From contig NZ_JAHBRW010000001.1 of assembly GCF_018398315.1 (NCBI RefSeq), forward strand, positions 2,364,501-2,428,500: a stretch of 64,000 nt of DNA, read 5' to 3'. Below the pieces are notes generated by a model. That model saw only the letters and a list, made by a program, of their open reading frames with translations. It was not told where the DNA came from and did not search any database. Below, in pieces: positions 37,186-46,879 of the stretch. The translations under genes were made by a program, and so were the position numbers. This DNA comes from Chelatococcus sp. YT9 (GTDB taxonomy: Bacteria > Pseudomonadota > Alphaproteobacteria > Rhizobiales > Beijerinckiaceae). Each line of letters starts with the position of its first letter. Positions within the stretch are counted from its first letter, which is position 1.

Positions 37186-37207
37186 GATGCCTTGGGGCAT
37201 CTTTCCC
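37186..37207 (+). terminator. Possible terminator after moaE
   Basis: GATGCC and GGCATC form a 6-bp stem (37186-37191 and 37196-37201) with a TTGG loop, followed by TTTCCC. It is a short stem, 49 bases after the moaE stop. Confidence 0.4.
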
Positions 37208-37405
37208 TCGCGATCACCGGGACAAGCGTGGTGATGACAATATTGCCTGCGGGCCATTCCGGAACGCATGGCTGAATTGTCTGGCATTGACGACGCATAG
37301 GCACTGGTTGCCGCATAAATAATCAAAATGCGTTGTGGCACCCATCAGAATAACTCATGAGTGCACAATATGGCGGCATCTGCTGATGTCGCGTACAACG
37401 GCGGC

Positions 37406-38845
37406 ATGAGTACGACTGTGCCGAACAGGACCGCCATGTGGCGTGCATGGCGCGCCGAGGCGCGCGCCATGGCAGCCCTGGGCTGGCCGCTGATCCTCAC
37501 CAATGTCGCCCAAACGGCCATGACCACGACGGACGTGATCATGATGGGCCGTATTGGGCCGCAGGCGCTCGCGGCGGGCGCTCTCGCCGCCAATCTCTAT
37601 TTCGCGGTGCTGATCTTTTGCATCGGTCTCGTCACGGCCACGGCGCCGATGGTCGCGAGCGAGCTTGGCCGTCATCGGCATTCCGTGCGCGACGTGAGGC
37701 GGACAGTCAGGCAGGGGTTCTGGTCGGCCGCCATCATCTCACTGCCGGCTTGGGCAGTCCTCTGGTACGGCGAGGCGATCCTGCTCGCCTTCGGCCAGGA
37801 GAGGGGGCTCGCCGCCGCGGCGGGTAGCTATCTCAGGACGTTGCAGTGGAGCATCCTGCCGTTCCTGCTTTATCTCGTCCTGCGGTCCTTCGTTTCGGCG
37901 CTGGAGCGTCCCTTGTGGCCGCTCGCAATCGGGCTTGTCGCGATCCTCTTCAATGCAATGGCGAACTGGTGCCTGATGTTCGGCAAGCTTGGCTTCCCCG
38001 CGCTGGGCCTGCCAGGGTCGGGCATTGCCACGTCCCTTTCGAGCACCTTGCTCTTTGCGGGGCTAGCCGTGGTGATCGTGACCGATCGTCGGTTCCGTCG
38101 GTATCATCTCTTCGGCCACTGGTGGCGGGCGGACTGGCCGCGGCTGGTCGCCTTCTGGAGGCTTGGCCTGCCCATTGCAGCGACGATCACGCTGGAAGTA
38201 ACCATCTTCAATGCGGCTGCCTTCCTGATGGGGCTGCTCAGCTCTTCGGAACTGGCCGCCCATGCCATCGCGATGCAGATCGCCTCGCTCGCCTTCATGG
38301 TGCCGCTTGGAGTGGGGCAGGCCGCGACCGTGCGTGTCGGGCGTGGTTATGGCGCCCGTGATCCGGAGGCCATCCGTCGCGCGGGCTGGATGGCCTTCGT
38401 GATCTGCATGAGTTTCATGGCGGTGACGGCGTCGGTGATGATCCTGCTACCGCAGCTGCTGATCAGTGCATTTCTCGATACAGCGGATCCGGCGAACGCC
38501 CAGGTGATCGGCTTCGCCGTGTTGTTCCTTGCCTTCGCGGCGTTGTTCCAGGCGGCAGACGGCGGGCAGGCGGTGCTGATCGGCATGTTGCGCGGTCTGC
38601 ATGATACGCGCGTGCCGATGCTCATTGCCGCGACAGGCTACTGGATCATTGGCCTTCCCCTTGGGGCGGTGCTCGCCTTCCCGCTCGGCTGGCGGGGCGC
38701 GGGCATCTGGACCGGGCTCGCAACCGGGCTCGGGGTTGTCGCCCTGCTATTGATGTGGCGTTGGCTGCGCCGTGACCGCATCGGCCTCGTTCCGACGAGA
38801 ATCAAGGCGCAGGCGCCGCTGGACCTTGCCGCCGCGCATCCGTGA
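37406..38845 (+). CDS. MATE family efflux transporter (NorM-like)
   Basis: A 479-residue MATE exporter with twelve predicted membrane helices in two homologous halves. The family opening [26 protein letters not shown] and the P-x-G-H-like second-half repeat are visible. Such proteins extrude cationic compounds in exchange for Na+ or H+; the substrate is unknown. The start is uncertain: ATG 37406 is used, ATG 37436 has a better AGGA spacing, and an upstream ATG at 37370 is possible. It is transcribed alone. Confidence 0.88.
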   Translation: MSTTVPNRTAMWRAWRAEARAMAALGWPLILTNVAQTAMTTTDVIMMGRIGPQALAAGALAANLYFAVLIFCIGLVTATAPMVASELGRHRHSVRDVRRTVRQGFWSAAIISLPAWAVLWYGEAILLAFGQERGLAAAAGSYLRTLQWSILPFLLYLVLRSFVSALERPLWPLAIGLVAILFNAMANWCLMFGKLGFPALGLPGSGIATSLSSTLLFAGLAVVIVTDRRFRRYHLFGHWWRADWPRLVAFWRLGLPIAATITLEVTIFNAAAFLMGLLSSSELAAHAIAMQIASLAFMVPLGVGQAATVRVGRGYGARDPEAIRRAGWMAFVICMSFMAVTASVMILLPQLLISAFLDTADPANAQVIGFAVLFLAFAALFQAADGGQAVLIGMLRGLHDTRVPMLIAATGYWIIGLPLGAVLAFPLGWRGAGIWTGLATGLGVVALLLMWRWLRRDRIGLVPTRIKAQAPLDLAAAHP

Positions 38846-38894
38846 GGTGTGGCGCGGGGTTTTTGGTCAGGCTGTCGGGGTTTTCTTGGACGCC

Positions 38895-39050
38895 GCGCTG
38901 GTCCCTCCCGTTCAGGCGAGGGTGGGGCGGCTGGGAGCTGCCCGTCGGAAGACGCAACAGCTGGATAGCGATGGAGCATCCCTTCGGCCGAGTGCCCCAC
39001 CCGACCTCGCTGGCGCGAGGCCACCCTCCCTGAAGGGGAGGGATCGGCAC
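38895..39050. repeat. MITE-like element, copy 2 (inverted relative to copy 1)
   Basis: The ends carry GTCCCTCCCGTTCAGG on the left and its counterpart CTGAAGGGGAGGGATCGGC on the right; read on the minus strand, the right end continues GGTGGCCTCGCGCCAGCGAGG and TCGGGTGGGG, as in the element at 28301-28485. The interior is diverged and the terminal repeats are less perfect than in copy 1. Confidence 0.75.
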
Positions 39051-39100
39051 TGGCGGTTTCCTGGCGGCTTGCCTGGCATGACCGTCGCTTGATCTCAAAC

Positions 39101-39131
39101 GGAAGGGGCCGGTCTTCGCAGACCGGCCCCC
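39101..39131 (-). terminator. Terminator of ilvE
   Basis: An 11-bp perfect stem (GGGGCCGGTCT and AGACCGGCCCC) with a 4-base loop, about 32 bases after the ilvE stop; read on the minus strand it is followed by TTCCGTTT. Confidence 0.65.
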
Positions 39132-39162
39132 TTCGCTATAGACAGAGAATCAACCGTTCTTA

Positions 39163-40053
39163 TCAGGCTGCGGCTTTGGCCTTCGGCTGCACCTCGCGGG
39201 TGTAGTCATCGGCAAGCGCCTGTGTGATGGCGGCTGGCGTGAACTTGTACGCGCCGATCTCGCCGACCGGTGTCACCTCGGCGGCAGTTCCGCAGATGAA
39301 GCACTCGCTGAAGCTGGCCAGTTCTTCCGGCAGGATGGTGCGTTCGTTGACCGCAATGCCGCGGCGCTTGGCGAGTTCGATCACCGTGCGGCGGGTAATG
39401 CCGTCCAGGAAGCAGTCCGGCGTCGGGGTGTGCAGTGCGCCGTCCTTCACGAAGAAGATGTTGGCGCCTGTGCATTCCGCCACGTGGCCGCGCCAGTCCA
39501 GCATGAGCGCGTCGGCGTAGCCCTTGCGCTCGGCCCGATGCTTGGAGATGGTGCAGATCATGTAGAGGCCCGAAGCTTTCGCCTTCGAGGGGATCGTCGC
39601 CGGATCAGGGCGCCGGAACTCAGCCATGTCGAGGCGGATGCCCTTGAGGCGGGCTTCCGGATCGAAATAGCTCGGCCATTCCCAGCTCGCGATCGCGAGA
39701 TGGATCTTGTTGTGCTGGGCAGAGACGCCCATCATTTCGGACCCGCGCCAGGCGACCGGACGGACATAGGCGTCAGCCTTGCCATTGGTCTTGACGACAA
39801 GCGCCTTGGCGGCGTCGATCTCTTCCGCGGTGAAGGGGATCTCGAAATCGAGCAGTTTGGCAGACTGGAGCAGACGTTCGGAATGCTCCCGGCTCTTGAA
39901 GATCTCGCCGCCATAGGCCCGCTCACCCTCGAATACGCAGGACGCATAGTGCAAGCCATGCGACAGCACGTGCAAGGTGGCGTCCTTCCAGGGAATCAAG
40001 GCACCATCGTACCAGATGGATCCTTCTCGCTGATCGAAGGGGGTGGCAGACAT
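39163..40053 (-). CDS. ilvE: Branched-chain amino acid aminotransferase
   Basis: A 296-residue fold-type IV PLP enzyme that transaminates Val, Leu and Ile with 2-oxoglutarate. The PLP Lys is probably K159 in IPSKAKASGLY. Other family features are SHGLHYASCVFEGERAY, the GHVAECTGANIFFVKDG region and DGITRRTVIELA. ATG 40053 is chosen because AAGGAGA sits 8 bases upstream; 41 further in-frame codons upstream have no support. It is divergent from the MarR regulator gene and followed by a strong hairpin terminator. Confidence 0.95.
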   Translation of the reverse strand: MSATPFDQREGSIWYDGALIPWKDATLHVLSHGLHYASCVFEGERAYGGEIFKSREHSERLLQSAKLLDFEIPFTAEEIDAAKALVVKTNGKADAYVRPVAWRGSEMMGVSAQHNKIHLAIASWEWPSYFDPEARLKGIRLDMAEFRRPDPATIPSKAKASGLYMICTISKHRAERKGYADALMLDWRGHVAECTGANIFFVKDGALHTPTPDCFLDGITRRTVIELAKRRGIAVNERTILPEELASFSECFICGTAAEVTPVGEIGAYKFTPAAITQALADDYTREVQPKAKAAA

Positions 40054-40224
40054 TTGAAAAATCTCCTTGGCAAGTCCCCGCGAGCTTACGATGTGCTTAT
40101 GATTGGGACTTAAACATAGCGTGCATCGACCCGTTAGGGTTCTTTCGTTTCGCGGATGACGCTTGACGAGTAACAATCTGCCTGAGATATGTCAATAAGG
40201 CTGACATAAAAATAGGAGTGCCGG

Positions 40225-40854
40225 GTGACGCAACTGCGTACGCGAACCGCGGCTCGACGGCCTGCCGAGGCAGACGTCAATCATGCTGAAGAGGAAGCCC
40301 GGGACCTGCCGTCCGTCGAGGCGCAACAACCCTCGGGCCCTCGCCTTGGAGGGGAGACAGCCGGTGCGGCCGCTGCCCAAGACCGCGTGTCCCCCGATTA
40401 CGAGATCATCGAACTCTTTTTCTTCGCCTATCGCGACTTTGTGAGCGATCCGGATCGCATGCTCAACTCCTATGGGTTCGGGCGGGCTCACCATCGCATT
40501 CTGCACTTCGTAGGGCGTCAGGCCGGCCTCAATGTCGCCGAGCTTCTGGATATCCTGCGTATCACCAAGCAGAGCCTCAACCGGGTCCTCAAGGAATTGA
40601 TACGCGACGGTTTCGTGGAGCAGCGCGCCGGCGTGACGGACCGTCGTCAACGCCTGCTGTATCTGACGGAGAAAGGGGAGGCGCTGTCGCTGGCCATGTC
40701 GGCTGTGCAGCAGGAACGCATTGCCCGGGCCCTTTCAAAATGCGACGCTGCGGCGCGTGAAGCGGTGCTCGATTTCCTGTTCGCCATGATCGATCCGGAT
40801 GACAGCGCCCACGTCGCGCGTTTGGTTTGGAAGGGAGCAGGGCGGCCGTCGTGA
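40225..40854 (+). CDS. MarR family transcriptional regulator
   Basis: A 209-residue MarR-type regulator. An N-terminal disordered, acidic leader of about 60 residues precedes the winged helix: LNVAELLDILRITKQSLNRVLKELIRDGFVEQ, then the wing GVTDRRQRLLYLTEKG. GTG 40225 is preceded by AGGAG with good spacing. Its stop overlaps the response regulator's start (GTGA). A MarR gene before a response regulator resembles the petP-petR pair of Rhodobacter capsulatus, known to affect the bc1 operon, but here the pair is far from petABC. Confidence 0.88.
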   Translation: MTQLRTRTAARRPAEADVNHAEEEARDLPSVEAQQPSGPRLGGETAGAAAAQDRVSPDYEIIELFFFAYRDFVSDPDRMLNSYGFGRAHHRILHFVGRQAGLNVAELLDILRITKQSLNRVLKELIRDGFVEQRAGVTDRRQRLLYLTEKGEALSLAMSAVQQERIARALSKCDAAAREAVLDFLFAMIDPDDSAHVARLVWKGAGRPS

Positions 40855-41576
40855 CCCGCATGGATCTCGCACAGGTGGAACTGGTGGATGACGCGCCGCA
40901 TCTGCTTGTTGTCGATGATGACCGGCGTCTGCGGCAGCTGCTGGCGCGCTTTCTGAACCAGAACGGATACCGCGTGACCGCCGCGGCGTCAGCTGCCGAG
41001 GCCGAGGGCATGCTCGGCCACATGATCTTCGATCTCCTGATCCTCGATATCATGATGCCCGGCGAAAACGGTTTCGATTTTGCGCGGCGGCTCAGAAACG
41101 GCTCCGACGTGCCTATCATCATGCTGACGGCTCGCACCGAGTCCGCCGACCGGGTGGAAGGCCTTGAGATCGGCGCCGACGACTATCTGTCGAAGCCCTT
41201 CGAGCCACGCGAGCTGCTGCTGCGTATCGGGAACGTCCTGCGACGGCTGTCCAACGAGGCCGCGGACGCCGGACCGCAGCGAGAGGCTGTGCGCTTTGGC
41301 GATTTTCTGTTCCGTCTCGATCGCGGTGAGCTCAGGTGCAACGGCGAGATCGTCCGGATCACCGACAGGGAGCGCGAGATCCTGACCATTCTCGCCAATC
41401 GGGCGGGAGAGCATGTGCCCCGGGAAGAGCTCGCGGGCCATGGCGGTGCGGCAAGCGAGCGCACCGTCGATGTCCAGATGAACAGGCTGCGGCGCAAGGT
41501 GGAGCGTGACCCGGCAAATCCCGCCTATCTCCAGACCGTGCGCGGCATCGGCTATAGGCTGCTTGTCGACGGATGA
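40851..41576 (+). CDS. Two-component response regulator, OmpR family (PetR-like)
   Basis: A 241-residue OmpR/PhoB regulator. The receiver has the acidic pair VVDDDRR, the phosphoacceptor Asp in LLILDIMMPGE, the Thr in MLTARTES and the Lys in DDYLSKPFEPREL. A C-terminal winged helix follows (ITDREREILTILA, VDVQMNRLRRKVE, VRGIGYRL). The start is GTG 40851, which overlaps the MarR stop; ATG 40860 is the alternative. The last codon overlaps the kinase start by 4 bases, so all three genes are likely coupled. Confidence 0.92.
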   Translation: MTRMDLAQVELVDDAPHLLVVDDDRRLRQLLARFLNQNGYRVTAAASAAEAEGMLGHMIFDLLILDIMMPGENGFDFARRLRNGSDVPIIMLTARTESADRVEGLEIGADDYLSKPFEPRELLLRIGNVLRRLSNEAADAGPQREAVRFGDFLFRLDRGELRCNGEIVRITDREREILTILANRAGEHVPREELAGHGGAASERTVDVQMNRLRRKVERDPANPAYLQTVRGIGYRLLVDG

Positions 41577-42955
41577 CCAACTGGTTGAGCCACGGCGGGC
41601 TGACCAAGGCGATCAGTAGCCCAAGCGCTCTGTTCGACCGTTTCGCGCGCCGCGTCGGCAGTCTGCTGCCAAAAGGGCTCTATGCGCGCACGCTGATCAT
41701 TATCATCGCACCTTTCATCATTCTCCAGTCGGTCGTCGCCTATGTGTTCATGGAGCGGCACTGGCAGTTGGTGACGCGGCGCCTGTCCTCGGCGGTGACC
41801 AGCGATATCGCGGCAATCATAGACGTCTACGAGAGCTATCCGCAGGATGCCGACGCGACGACGCTGAGCAATATCGCCAGCGACCGGCTCGGGCTCGACA
41901 TCGACTTTCTGCCCGGCACGGACTTGCCGCCGCCGGGGCCCAAGCCGTTCTTCTCGATCCTTGATGGCGTCCTTTCGGATGAGATCCGCAAGCAGATCGG
42001 GCGACCCTTCTGGATCGATACGGTTGGACGCTCCAATCTCATCGAGATCCGCATCAAGCTCGACAACAAGGTCATGCGGGTCATCGCAAGGCGCAGCCTG
42101 GCCTATGCGTCAAATTCCCATATCTTTCTGATATGGATGCTCGGCACCTCCATGGTGCTGCTGCTGATAGCCATCCTGTTCCTGCGCAATCAGATCAAGC
42201 CGATCCTGCGCCTCGCCAACGCCGCGGAGAGTTTCGGCAAAGGCCGCGATGTCACGTTCATGCCGCGAGGCGCGCGCGAAATCCGCCGCGCTGGGCAGGC
42301 GTTCATCGAAATGCGCCGGCGCATCGAGCGCACGATGGAGCAGCGCACCACCATGCTGAATGGCGTCAGCCATGACCTGCGCACCATTCTCACCCGGTTC
42401 AAATTGTCGCTGACGTTCGTCGAGGACAGCGCGGAGCTCGACGCGTTGCGGGCAGATGTGGACGAAATGGCCCGCATGCTGGAGGCCTATCTTGCCTTCG
42501 CCCGAGGCGATACCGGCGAGCAGGCAGTCCCGACCGATATCGTCGAAACCCTGCAGTCGGTTCGCAGCGACCTCGAGCGCCAGGGTGAGGAGGTGACGGT
42601 CGAGGTGAGCGGACCGCTCGTCGTGACCGTGCGGCCGGATGCTTTCCGGCGGCTTCTCGTCAACCTGATCACCAATGCGCTCCGTCACAGCGTGGTGGTG
42701 GAAGTGCGGGCGGTGGTGGAGGGGCGCTGGCTTGTCCTCACAGTCGATGATGACGGACCGGGTGTGCCAGTGGACCAACGTGAGGAGGTCTTCAAGCCGT
42801 TCGTCCGGCTGGATGAGGCCCGCAACCTGGATGAGGGCGGGACGGGGCTCGGGCTTGCGATCGTACGCGACATCGCACGATCGCATGGTGGTGACGTCAC
42901 GCTTGCCGACAGCCCGCTTGGCGGTCTCAGGGCTTTGGTTCGGCTGCCCGTATAG
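41573..42955 (+). CDS. Sensor histidine kinase
   Basis: A 460-residue membrane kinase. Membrane helices lie at about residues 40-60 and 180-205, enclosing a periplasmic sensor of about 120 residues. A HAMP segment and then the H-box GVSHDLRTIL with His267 follow. The usual Pro after Thr in the H-box is Ile here. The ATPase domain has the N-box NLITNALRHS, D-box DDDGPGVP and G-box GGTGLGLAIVRDIARSHGG. It should phosphorylate the response regulator encoded immediately upstream. The signal is unknown. Confidence 0.92.
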   Translation: MTNWLSHGGLTKAISSPSALFDRFARRVGSLLPKGLYARTLIIIIAPFIILQSVVAYVFMERHWQLVTRRLSSAVTSDIAAIIDVYESYPQDADATTLSNIASDRLGLDIDFLPGTDLPPPGPKPFFSILDGVLSDEIRKQIGRPFWIDTVGRSNLIEIRIKLDNKVMRVIARRSLAYASNSHIFLIWMLGTSMVLLLIAILFLRNQIKPILRLANAAESFGKGRDVTFMPRGAREIRRAGQAFIEMRRRIERTMEQRTTMLNGVSHDLRTILTRFKLSLTFVEDSAELDALRADVDEMARMLEAYLAFARGDTGEQAVPTDIVETLQSVRSDLERQGEEVTVEVSGPLVVTVRPDAFRRLLVNLITNALRHSVVVEVRAVVEGRWLVLTVDDDGPGVPVDQREEVFKPFVRLDEARNLDEGGTGLGLAIVRDIARSHGGDVTLADSPLGGLRALVRLPV

Positions 42956-43069
42956 GGCCGCTAGGCTGCGTCCCCTGGTGGATTGGAAGCGTGTTCCATT
43001 TCGCGGCGAGCCACCTCGTCATTGCGGGCGCGTTGCTCATACGACGCCCGGAATGTGTCATGCTCCAGC

Positions 43070-44371
43070 TTAACCTCGGCGATGCGTGAGCGGCGCGCGT
43101 GCCACCAGCACCTTGTCGATGCGGGGGCCGTCGAGATCCATGATCTCAAAGCGCCACCCCTGCCATTCAAAAGCTTCGCCGACCTGAGGCAGGCTTTTCA
43201 ATACCGAGAGCACGAAGCCCGCCACGGTGTGATAGTCCCGGTCCGGGTCGAGCTGCAGATTGAGGAGATCAGCCAATTCGTCTGCCGGCAGCGAGCCGCC
43301 GATCAGGAACGAGCCATCACCACGCTCGACAATCCCGGGCTCCTCGCCCTCATCCTCACCCTGGTGAAAGGTGCCGGCAATGCCCGAGAGCAAATCCGCC
43401 GGGGTGACGATGCCCTCGAAGTTTCCGTATTCATCATGCACCAGCGCCATGGGCACTTGTGAGGTGCGCAGCCGCTCCAGCGCGGCGAGGGCGCCGAAGG
43501 TGTCGATGACGACGGGCGCCTCGCGCACGAGATCGCGCACGTTCAGCGGCTCGCCCGACAACAGCATGTTAAGCATGTCCTTGGCCTGGATGACGCCGAC
43601 GGGGATACCCTCCTCGTCCATGGCGGGCAGGCGCGAGCGGCGACTGTCGAGCACGGTGCGACGAATCGTTTCCTCATCGTCCGCAAGGTCAATCCAGTCC
43701 ACATCAGGCCGCGGTGTCATGATCGCCGCGATTGAACGATCGGCGAGGCGCATGACGCCCGCAATCATTCGCCGTTCCTCGGGGTCGAGCACGCCAGCGG
43801 TTTCGGCCTCGGCGACCAGTGTCTTGATCTCTTCGTCGGTGACGTTGGAAGCCCGCTCGCCTCGTGCGCCGAGGAGGCGCAGGATGGTATCCTGCGAGAT
43901 ATAGAGGACATAGACCAGCGGCGCGCATAGCCGGGAGAGCAGCACCATCGTCGGCGCGATGGACGAAGCCATCGCCTCCGGGTTGCGTAGCGCCAGCTGC
44001 TTGGGCACCAGTTCGCCGATAATGAGCGAGAGATAGGTGATTGCGCCGACAACGAGCCCGAAGGCCAGCGGGTCGGCTAGACGGGACGATACGCCCTGAT
44101 CTTCGAGGACCGCCGTCAGCCGGGTCGCGAGGGTCGCGCCGGAAAAGGCACCTGCGAGCACGCCGATGAGGCTTATCCCGATCTGCACGGTGGAGAGAAA
44201 GCGGCCGGGGTCAGAAGCCAGCTTGAGCGCCGCATTGGCCCCCTTGCGGCCTGACGCCGCAAGAGCCTTCAGTCGCGGGATGCGCGACGAAACGACGGCG
44301 AGCTCAGACATCGCCAGAACGCCGTTCAGCACAATGAGAACGGCGACAACCAAAAGTTCGAATGTCACCAT
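43070..44371 (-). CDS. Hemolysin-like CBS-domain membrane protein (CorC/HlyC family)
   Basis: A 433-residue protein with the DUF21 (CNNM) membrane domain at about residues 1-190 (four helices, LSELAVVSSRIPRLKALAASG-like start), a pair of CBS motifs around 215-335 (MTPRPDVDWIDL, then MALVHDEYGNFEGIVTPADLL) and a C-terminal CorC_HlyC beta domain (SFLIGGSLPADELADLL). Such proteins have been linked to Mg2+ or Co2+ efflux; 'hemolysin' is a historical name. It lies downstream of csaA on the same strand. Confidence 0.9.
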   Translation of the reverse strand: MVTFELLVVAVLIVLNGVLAMSELAVVSSRIPRLKALAASGRKGANAALKLASDPGRFLSTVQIGISLIGVLAGAFSGATLATRLTAVLEDQGVSSRLADPLAFGLVVGAITYLSLIIGELVPKQLALRNPEAMASSIAPTMVLLSRLCAPLVYVLYISQDTILRLLGARGERASNVTDEEIKTLVAEAETAGVLDPEERRMIAGVMRLADRSIAAIMTPRPDVDWIDLADDEETIRRTVLDSRRSRLPAMDEEGIPVGVIQAKDMLNMLLSGEPLNVRDLVREAPVVIDTFGALAALERLRTSQVPMALVHDEYGNFEGIVTPADLLSGIAGTFHQGEDEGEEPGIVERGDGSFLIGGSLPADELADLLNLQLDPDRDYHTVAGFVLSVLKSLPQVGEAFEWQGWRFEIMDLDGPRIDKVLVARAPLTHRRG

Positions 44372-44433
44372 GGCTCGACGGTCATAGCACGGGGTTGAGC
44401 CTGGCGAACAGCAGGCCGCTGCCTAATATTGTA

Positions 44434-44808
44434 TCAGTAGAGCCGCCCGCCATCCGGCACCGCCCGATCGGGGGCGATCAGCATGACTTCACCCTCCGCA
44501 TCAGGAACGCCGAGCGTCAGCACTTCGGACCTCATGGGGCCGATCTGACGCGGCGGAAAATTGACGACTGCCAGTACCTGGCGGCCCACTAGGGCTTCCG
44601 GCGCATAGTTCTTTGTGATCTGTGCCGAAGATTTGCGGCGGCCGATATCTCCGCCGAAGTCGATGACGAGCTTGAAGGCCGGCTTGCGCGCTTCGGGAAA
44701 GGGAGCGGCCTCGACGATGGTCCCTACCCGAATGTCAAGTTTCTGGAAGTCGTCGTAGCTGACGGTCGCGGGGTTCGATGATGTCGATAGCTTTGAGGAT
44801 GATGTCAT
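44434..44808 (-). CDS. csaA: tRNA-binding protein / chaperone CsaA
   Basis: A 124-residue EMAP/tRNA-binding OB-fold protein. The core is FQKLDIRVGTIVEAAPFPEARKPAFKL then SSAQITKNY and VNFPPRQIGPMRSEVLTLG, the normal CsaA pattern. CsaA has secretion-chaperone activity in Bacillus and tRNA binding in other members. ATG 44808 matches the family length; a longer frame upstream is spurious. Located between the CorC/HlyC gene downstream and the TetR gene upstream (236-base gap). Confidence 0.92.
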   Translation of the reverse strand: MTSSSKLSTSSNPATVSYDDFQKLDIRVGTIVEAAPFPEARKPAFKLVIDFGGDIGRRKSSAQITKNYAPEALVGRQVLAVVNFPPRQIGPMRSEVLTLGVPDAEGEVMLIAPDRAVPDGGRLY

Positions 44809-45044
44809 TGGTACAACTTGAAACAGCGAATCGCGCATCCGCCGTTTCATCGTCGCGCATTGCACCACGCCCGTCGAGGAGTGCTTTCCAATTTCAACGC
44901 TTGTGATCCTCTTTACGGCCGACCTACCGGCCGGGAAGGGGATGAATGGACCATGACGCTTGATCTCTGGGGCCGTCCGCTGCAACGCGGGGTCTGCGGT
45001 CACACGTCCGAAGCCACCTGTTTGCGCCCGCGCAGCGACCAGCT

Positions 45045-45836
45045 CTAGAGCGCGGGGACGTAGTCCTCTCCGTCGCGCGAGCCGAGATCCTCGTCCTCCC
45101 GGCGGTGACGATGGCTGTGACGTCGGCGGTTGCACAGGGCCCGGCCGAATGCCCGCAGGGGCGCGGTCAACCGGTGCACGTCCTGGGCGTAGAGGAGCAC
45201 GCGCTCGCCCTTCCGCAGTTCGCGGTCGAGGCGGGCTAGGGTGCGGGCGAGATCGGGTTCGTCGTCCTCGATCCAGGTCTCGAAGGTCCGTGCGAAAACA
45301 GCGACTGCGCCCTGGATCTTGAGGGCGCCGAGCGTGCCTTCGGTCGGAATCCCCACGGCCGCCAGCATAAAACGCTGGGAATTGGCCGCCAGCTTGTTCA
45401 GAGCGGCAATCGCCAGTGGCTCATGCCGTAGGCTGCGTGCGATGTTCCTTAGCGCCCCCTTGTAGGGAGCGAGCGCATCGAAGCGGCGCATCATGATGTC
45501 GAGGAGACGTTCCCGCGCAGGTTCACCCGCGAGGTCGTCGGTGGTGCCGTCCAGTACGATCCGGTCGATCCGTTTCGTAAAGCCGGCCAAGATGGCGCCC
45601 TTCGACGGGTAGGTGTCACGCAGGTCTGCCAAGCTCACTCCCGCTTCCCGGGCGATATCGACCAGACTGATGGCGCGCCACTGATGATTCGCTGCGAGCC
45701 GCATCAATGCATCGATGACGGCGTCCCGACGATCGGCGGGAGAGCCGCTGGAAGCTGATGCCGTAGCGGATGCGGCGGCATCAGTCTGGGATGCCGCTTC
45801 GCCGGGGGGCGGGGAGGAAACAGGCTTCTTGGCCAT
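45045..45836 (-). CDS. TetR family transcriptional regulator
   Basis: A 263-residue TetR-type protein. An Ala/Ser-rich leader of about 35 residues precedes the helix-turn-helix domain: AVIDALMRLAANHQWRAISLVDIAREAGVSLADLRDTYPSKGAILAGF. The middle is an all-helical ligand domain, and the tail is a run of His/Arg (RRRHSHRHRRED) followed by acidic residues. Similarity in the N-terminal fold to COQ9-type proteins was considered but the DNA-recognition helix is intact. Targets unknown. Confidence 0.85.
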   Translation of the reverse strand: MAKKPVSSPPPGEAASQTDAAASATASASSGSPADRRDAVIDALMRLAANHQWRAISLVDIAREAGVSLADLRDTYPSKGAILAGFTKRIDRIVLDGTTDDLAGEPARERLLDIMMRRFDALAPYKGALRNIARSLRHEPLAIAALNKLAANSQRFMLAAVGIPTEGTLGALKIQGAVAVFARTFETWIEDDEPDLARTLARLDRELRKGERVLLYAQDVHRLTAPLRAFGRALCNRRRHSHRHRREDEDLGSRDGEDYVPAL

Positions 45837-45932
45837 CGGGGGATCTCCTCATGAATGAGCCGCTTCGATCAACATAATGACCTAAGCGGTCCAAAGTGAG
45901 GACTCCGCGACAAAAAAAGGACGATCCGCTGT

Positions 45933-46751
45933 TCAGCCGGATAATTCTGCCGCTCTGCGCTTCGCCGCGCCGGCAGTGCGCGTGATGAGCGGCTGCAGGC
46001 CGTCGGTGGCCATCAGCACTTCAAGCGCGGCAGCCGTGGTTCCGCCCTTGGAGGTGACGTTCTCACGCAGGGTGCCGGCCGGAAGGTCAGACTGATGGAG
46101 GAGCTCGCCTGAACCGCTGACGGTCGCACGAGCGAGCCTCACCGCGACATCAGGCGGCAGGCCGAGCTGGCGGCCCGCCTCGGCGAGGCATTCGGCGAGA
46201 TGGAACACATAGGCCGGGCCCGATCCCGATATCGCGGTGACGGCATCGATCAGGGCTTCGTCGTCCAACCACTCGACCGAGCCGACTCCCGACAGAAGCG
46301 CCTGGGCGAGGTCGCGCTGGGCACTGGTCAGGTCGGCACTGCCGACGGCAGCGGTGACACCCCGCCCGATCGAGGCCGGCAAGTTGGGCATCGCGCGCAC
46401 CACCGCGCGGGCTGCCGGCAACCGCTCCTGAATATTGGCGATCGTCTTGCCGGCGAGAATCGACAGGACGACCGTGCCTTCGCCGAGCAGTCTGTTCAGC
46501 GCGGGAGCGGCCTCGTCGAGCATCTGCGGCTTCACCGCGAGGACGAGGACGGCTTGTATTGCGAGGCCTTGCAGCGCGGGGTTCAGCGTGAGGCCCTTCG
46601 CCGCGAGAGCCTGCATGTCGGGCGAGGGATGCGGATCGATCACCGTAATCCGCTCCAGCGGCAGGCCGATCTTCAACCAGCCGTCGAGCATGGCGCCGCC
46701 CATCTTGCCGGCGCCGACGAGGAGAAGGGAGGCGGGAAGTGCGACTGTCAT
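45933..46751 (-). CDS. proC: Pyrroline-5-carboxylate reductase
   Basis: A 272-residue ProC that makes proline from pyrroline-5-carboxylate with NAD(P)H. The Rossmann motif LLLVGAGKMGGAM is at the N-terminus, followed by the VLAVKPQM strand. The C-terminal dimer domain shows AISGSGPAYVFHLAECL and the LREVTSKGGTT-like signature (RENVTSKGGTTAAALEVL). ATG 46751 fits the family start. It is downstream of the YbjN gene on the same strand, with 128 bases between. Confidence 0.95.
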   Translation of the reverse strand: MTVALPASLLLVGAGKMGGAMLDGWLKIGLPLERITVIDPHPSPDMQALAAKGLTLNPALQGLAIQAVLVLAVKPQMLDEAAPALNRLLGEGTVVLSILAGKTIANIQERLPAARAVVRAMPNLPASIGRGVTAAVGSADLTSAQRDLAQALLSGVGSVEWLDDEALIDAVTAISGSGPAYVFHLAECLAEAGRQLGLPPDVAVRLARATVSGSGELLHQSDLPAGTLRENVTSKGGTTAAALEVLMATDGLQPLITRTAGAAKRRAAELSG

Positions 46752-46879
46752 GACGGAACCCGATCGTCTCAAGCGAACCAGAAGGAAAGTGCCCGCCAAG
46801 GGCAGACGGTCACGCCGCAGTTGTGGTTCGCTTGGACACTCGCGTCAAGGCAAGGAAGGCGGCGTCGGGAATGCGCGCC

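Larger units (their letters stand above)
38846..39162. other. Intergenic region, MATE / ilvE (convergent)
   Basis: About 317 bases between convergent genes. It holds a second copy of the MITE-like element (38895-39050) and the ilvE terminator (39101-39131). No gene is visible. Confidence 0.6.

Noticed and set aside
43070-44371. True hemolysin
   Set aside because: The DUF21-CBS-CorC_HlyC layout is a membrane ion-transport-type family; the name hemolysin is historical.
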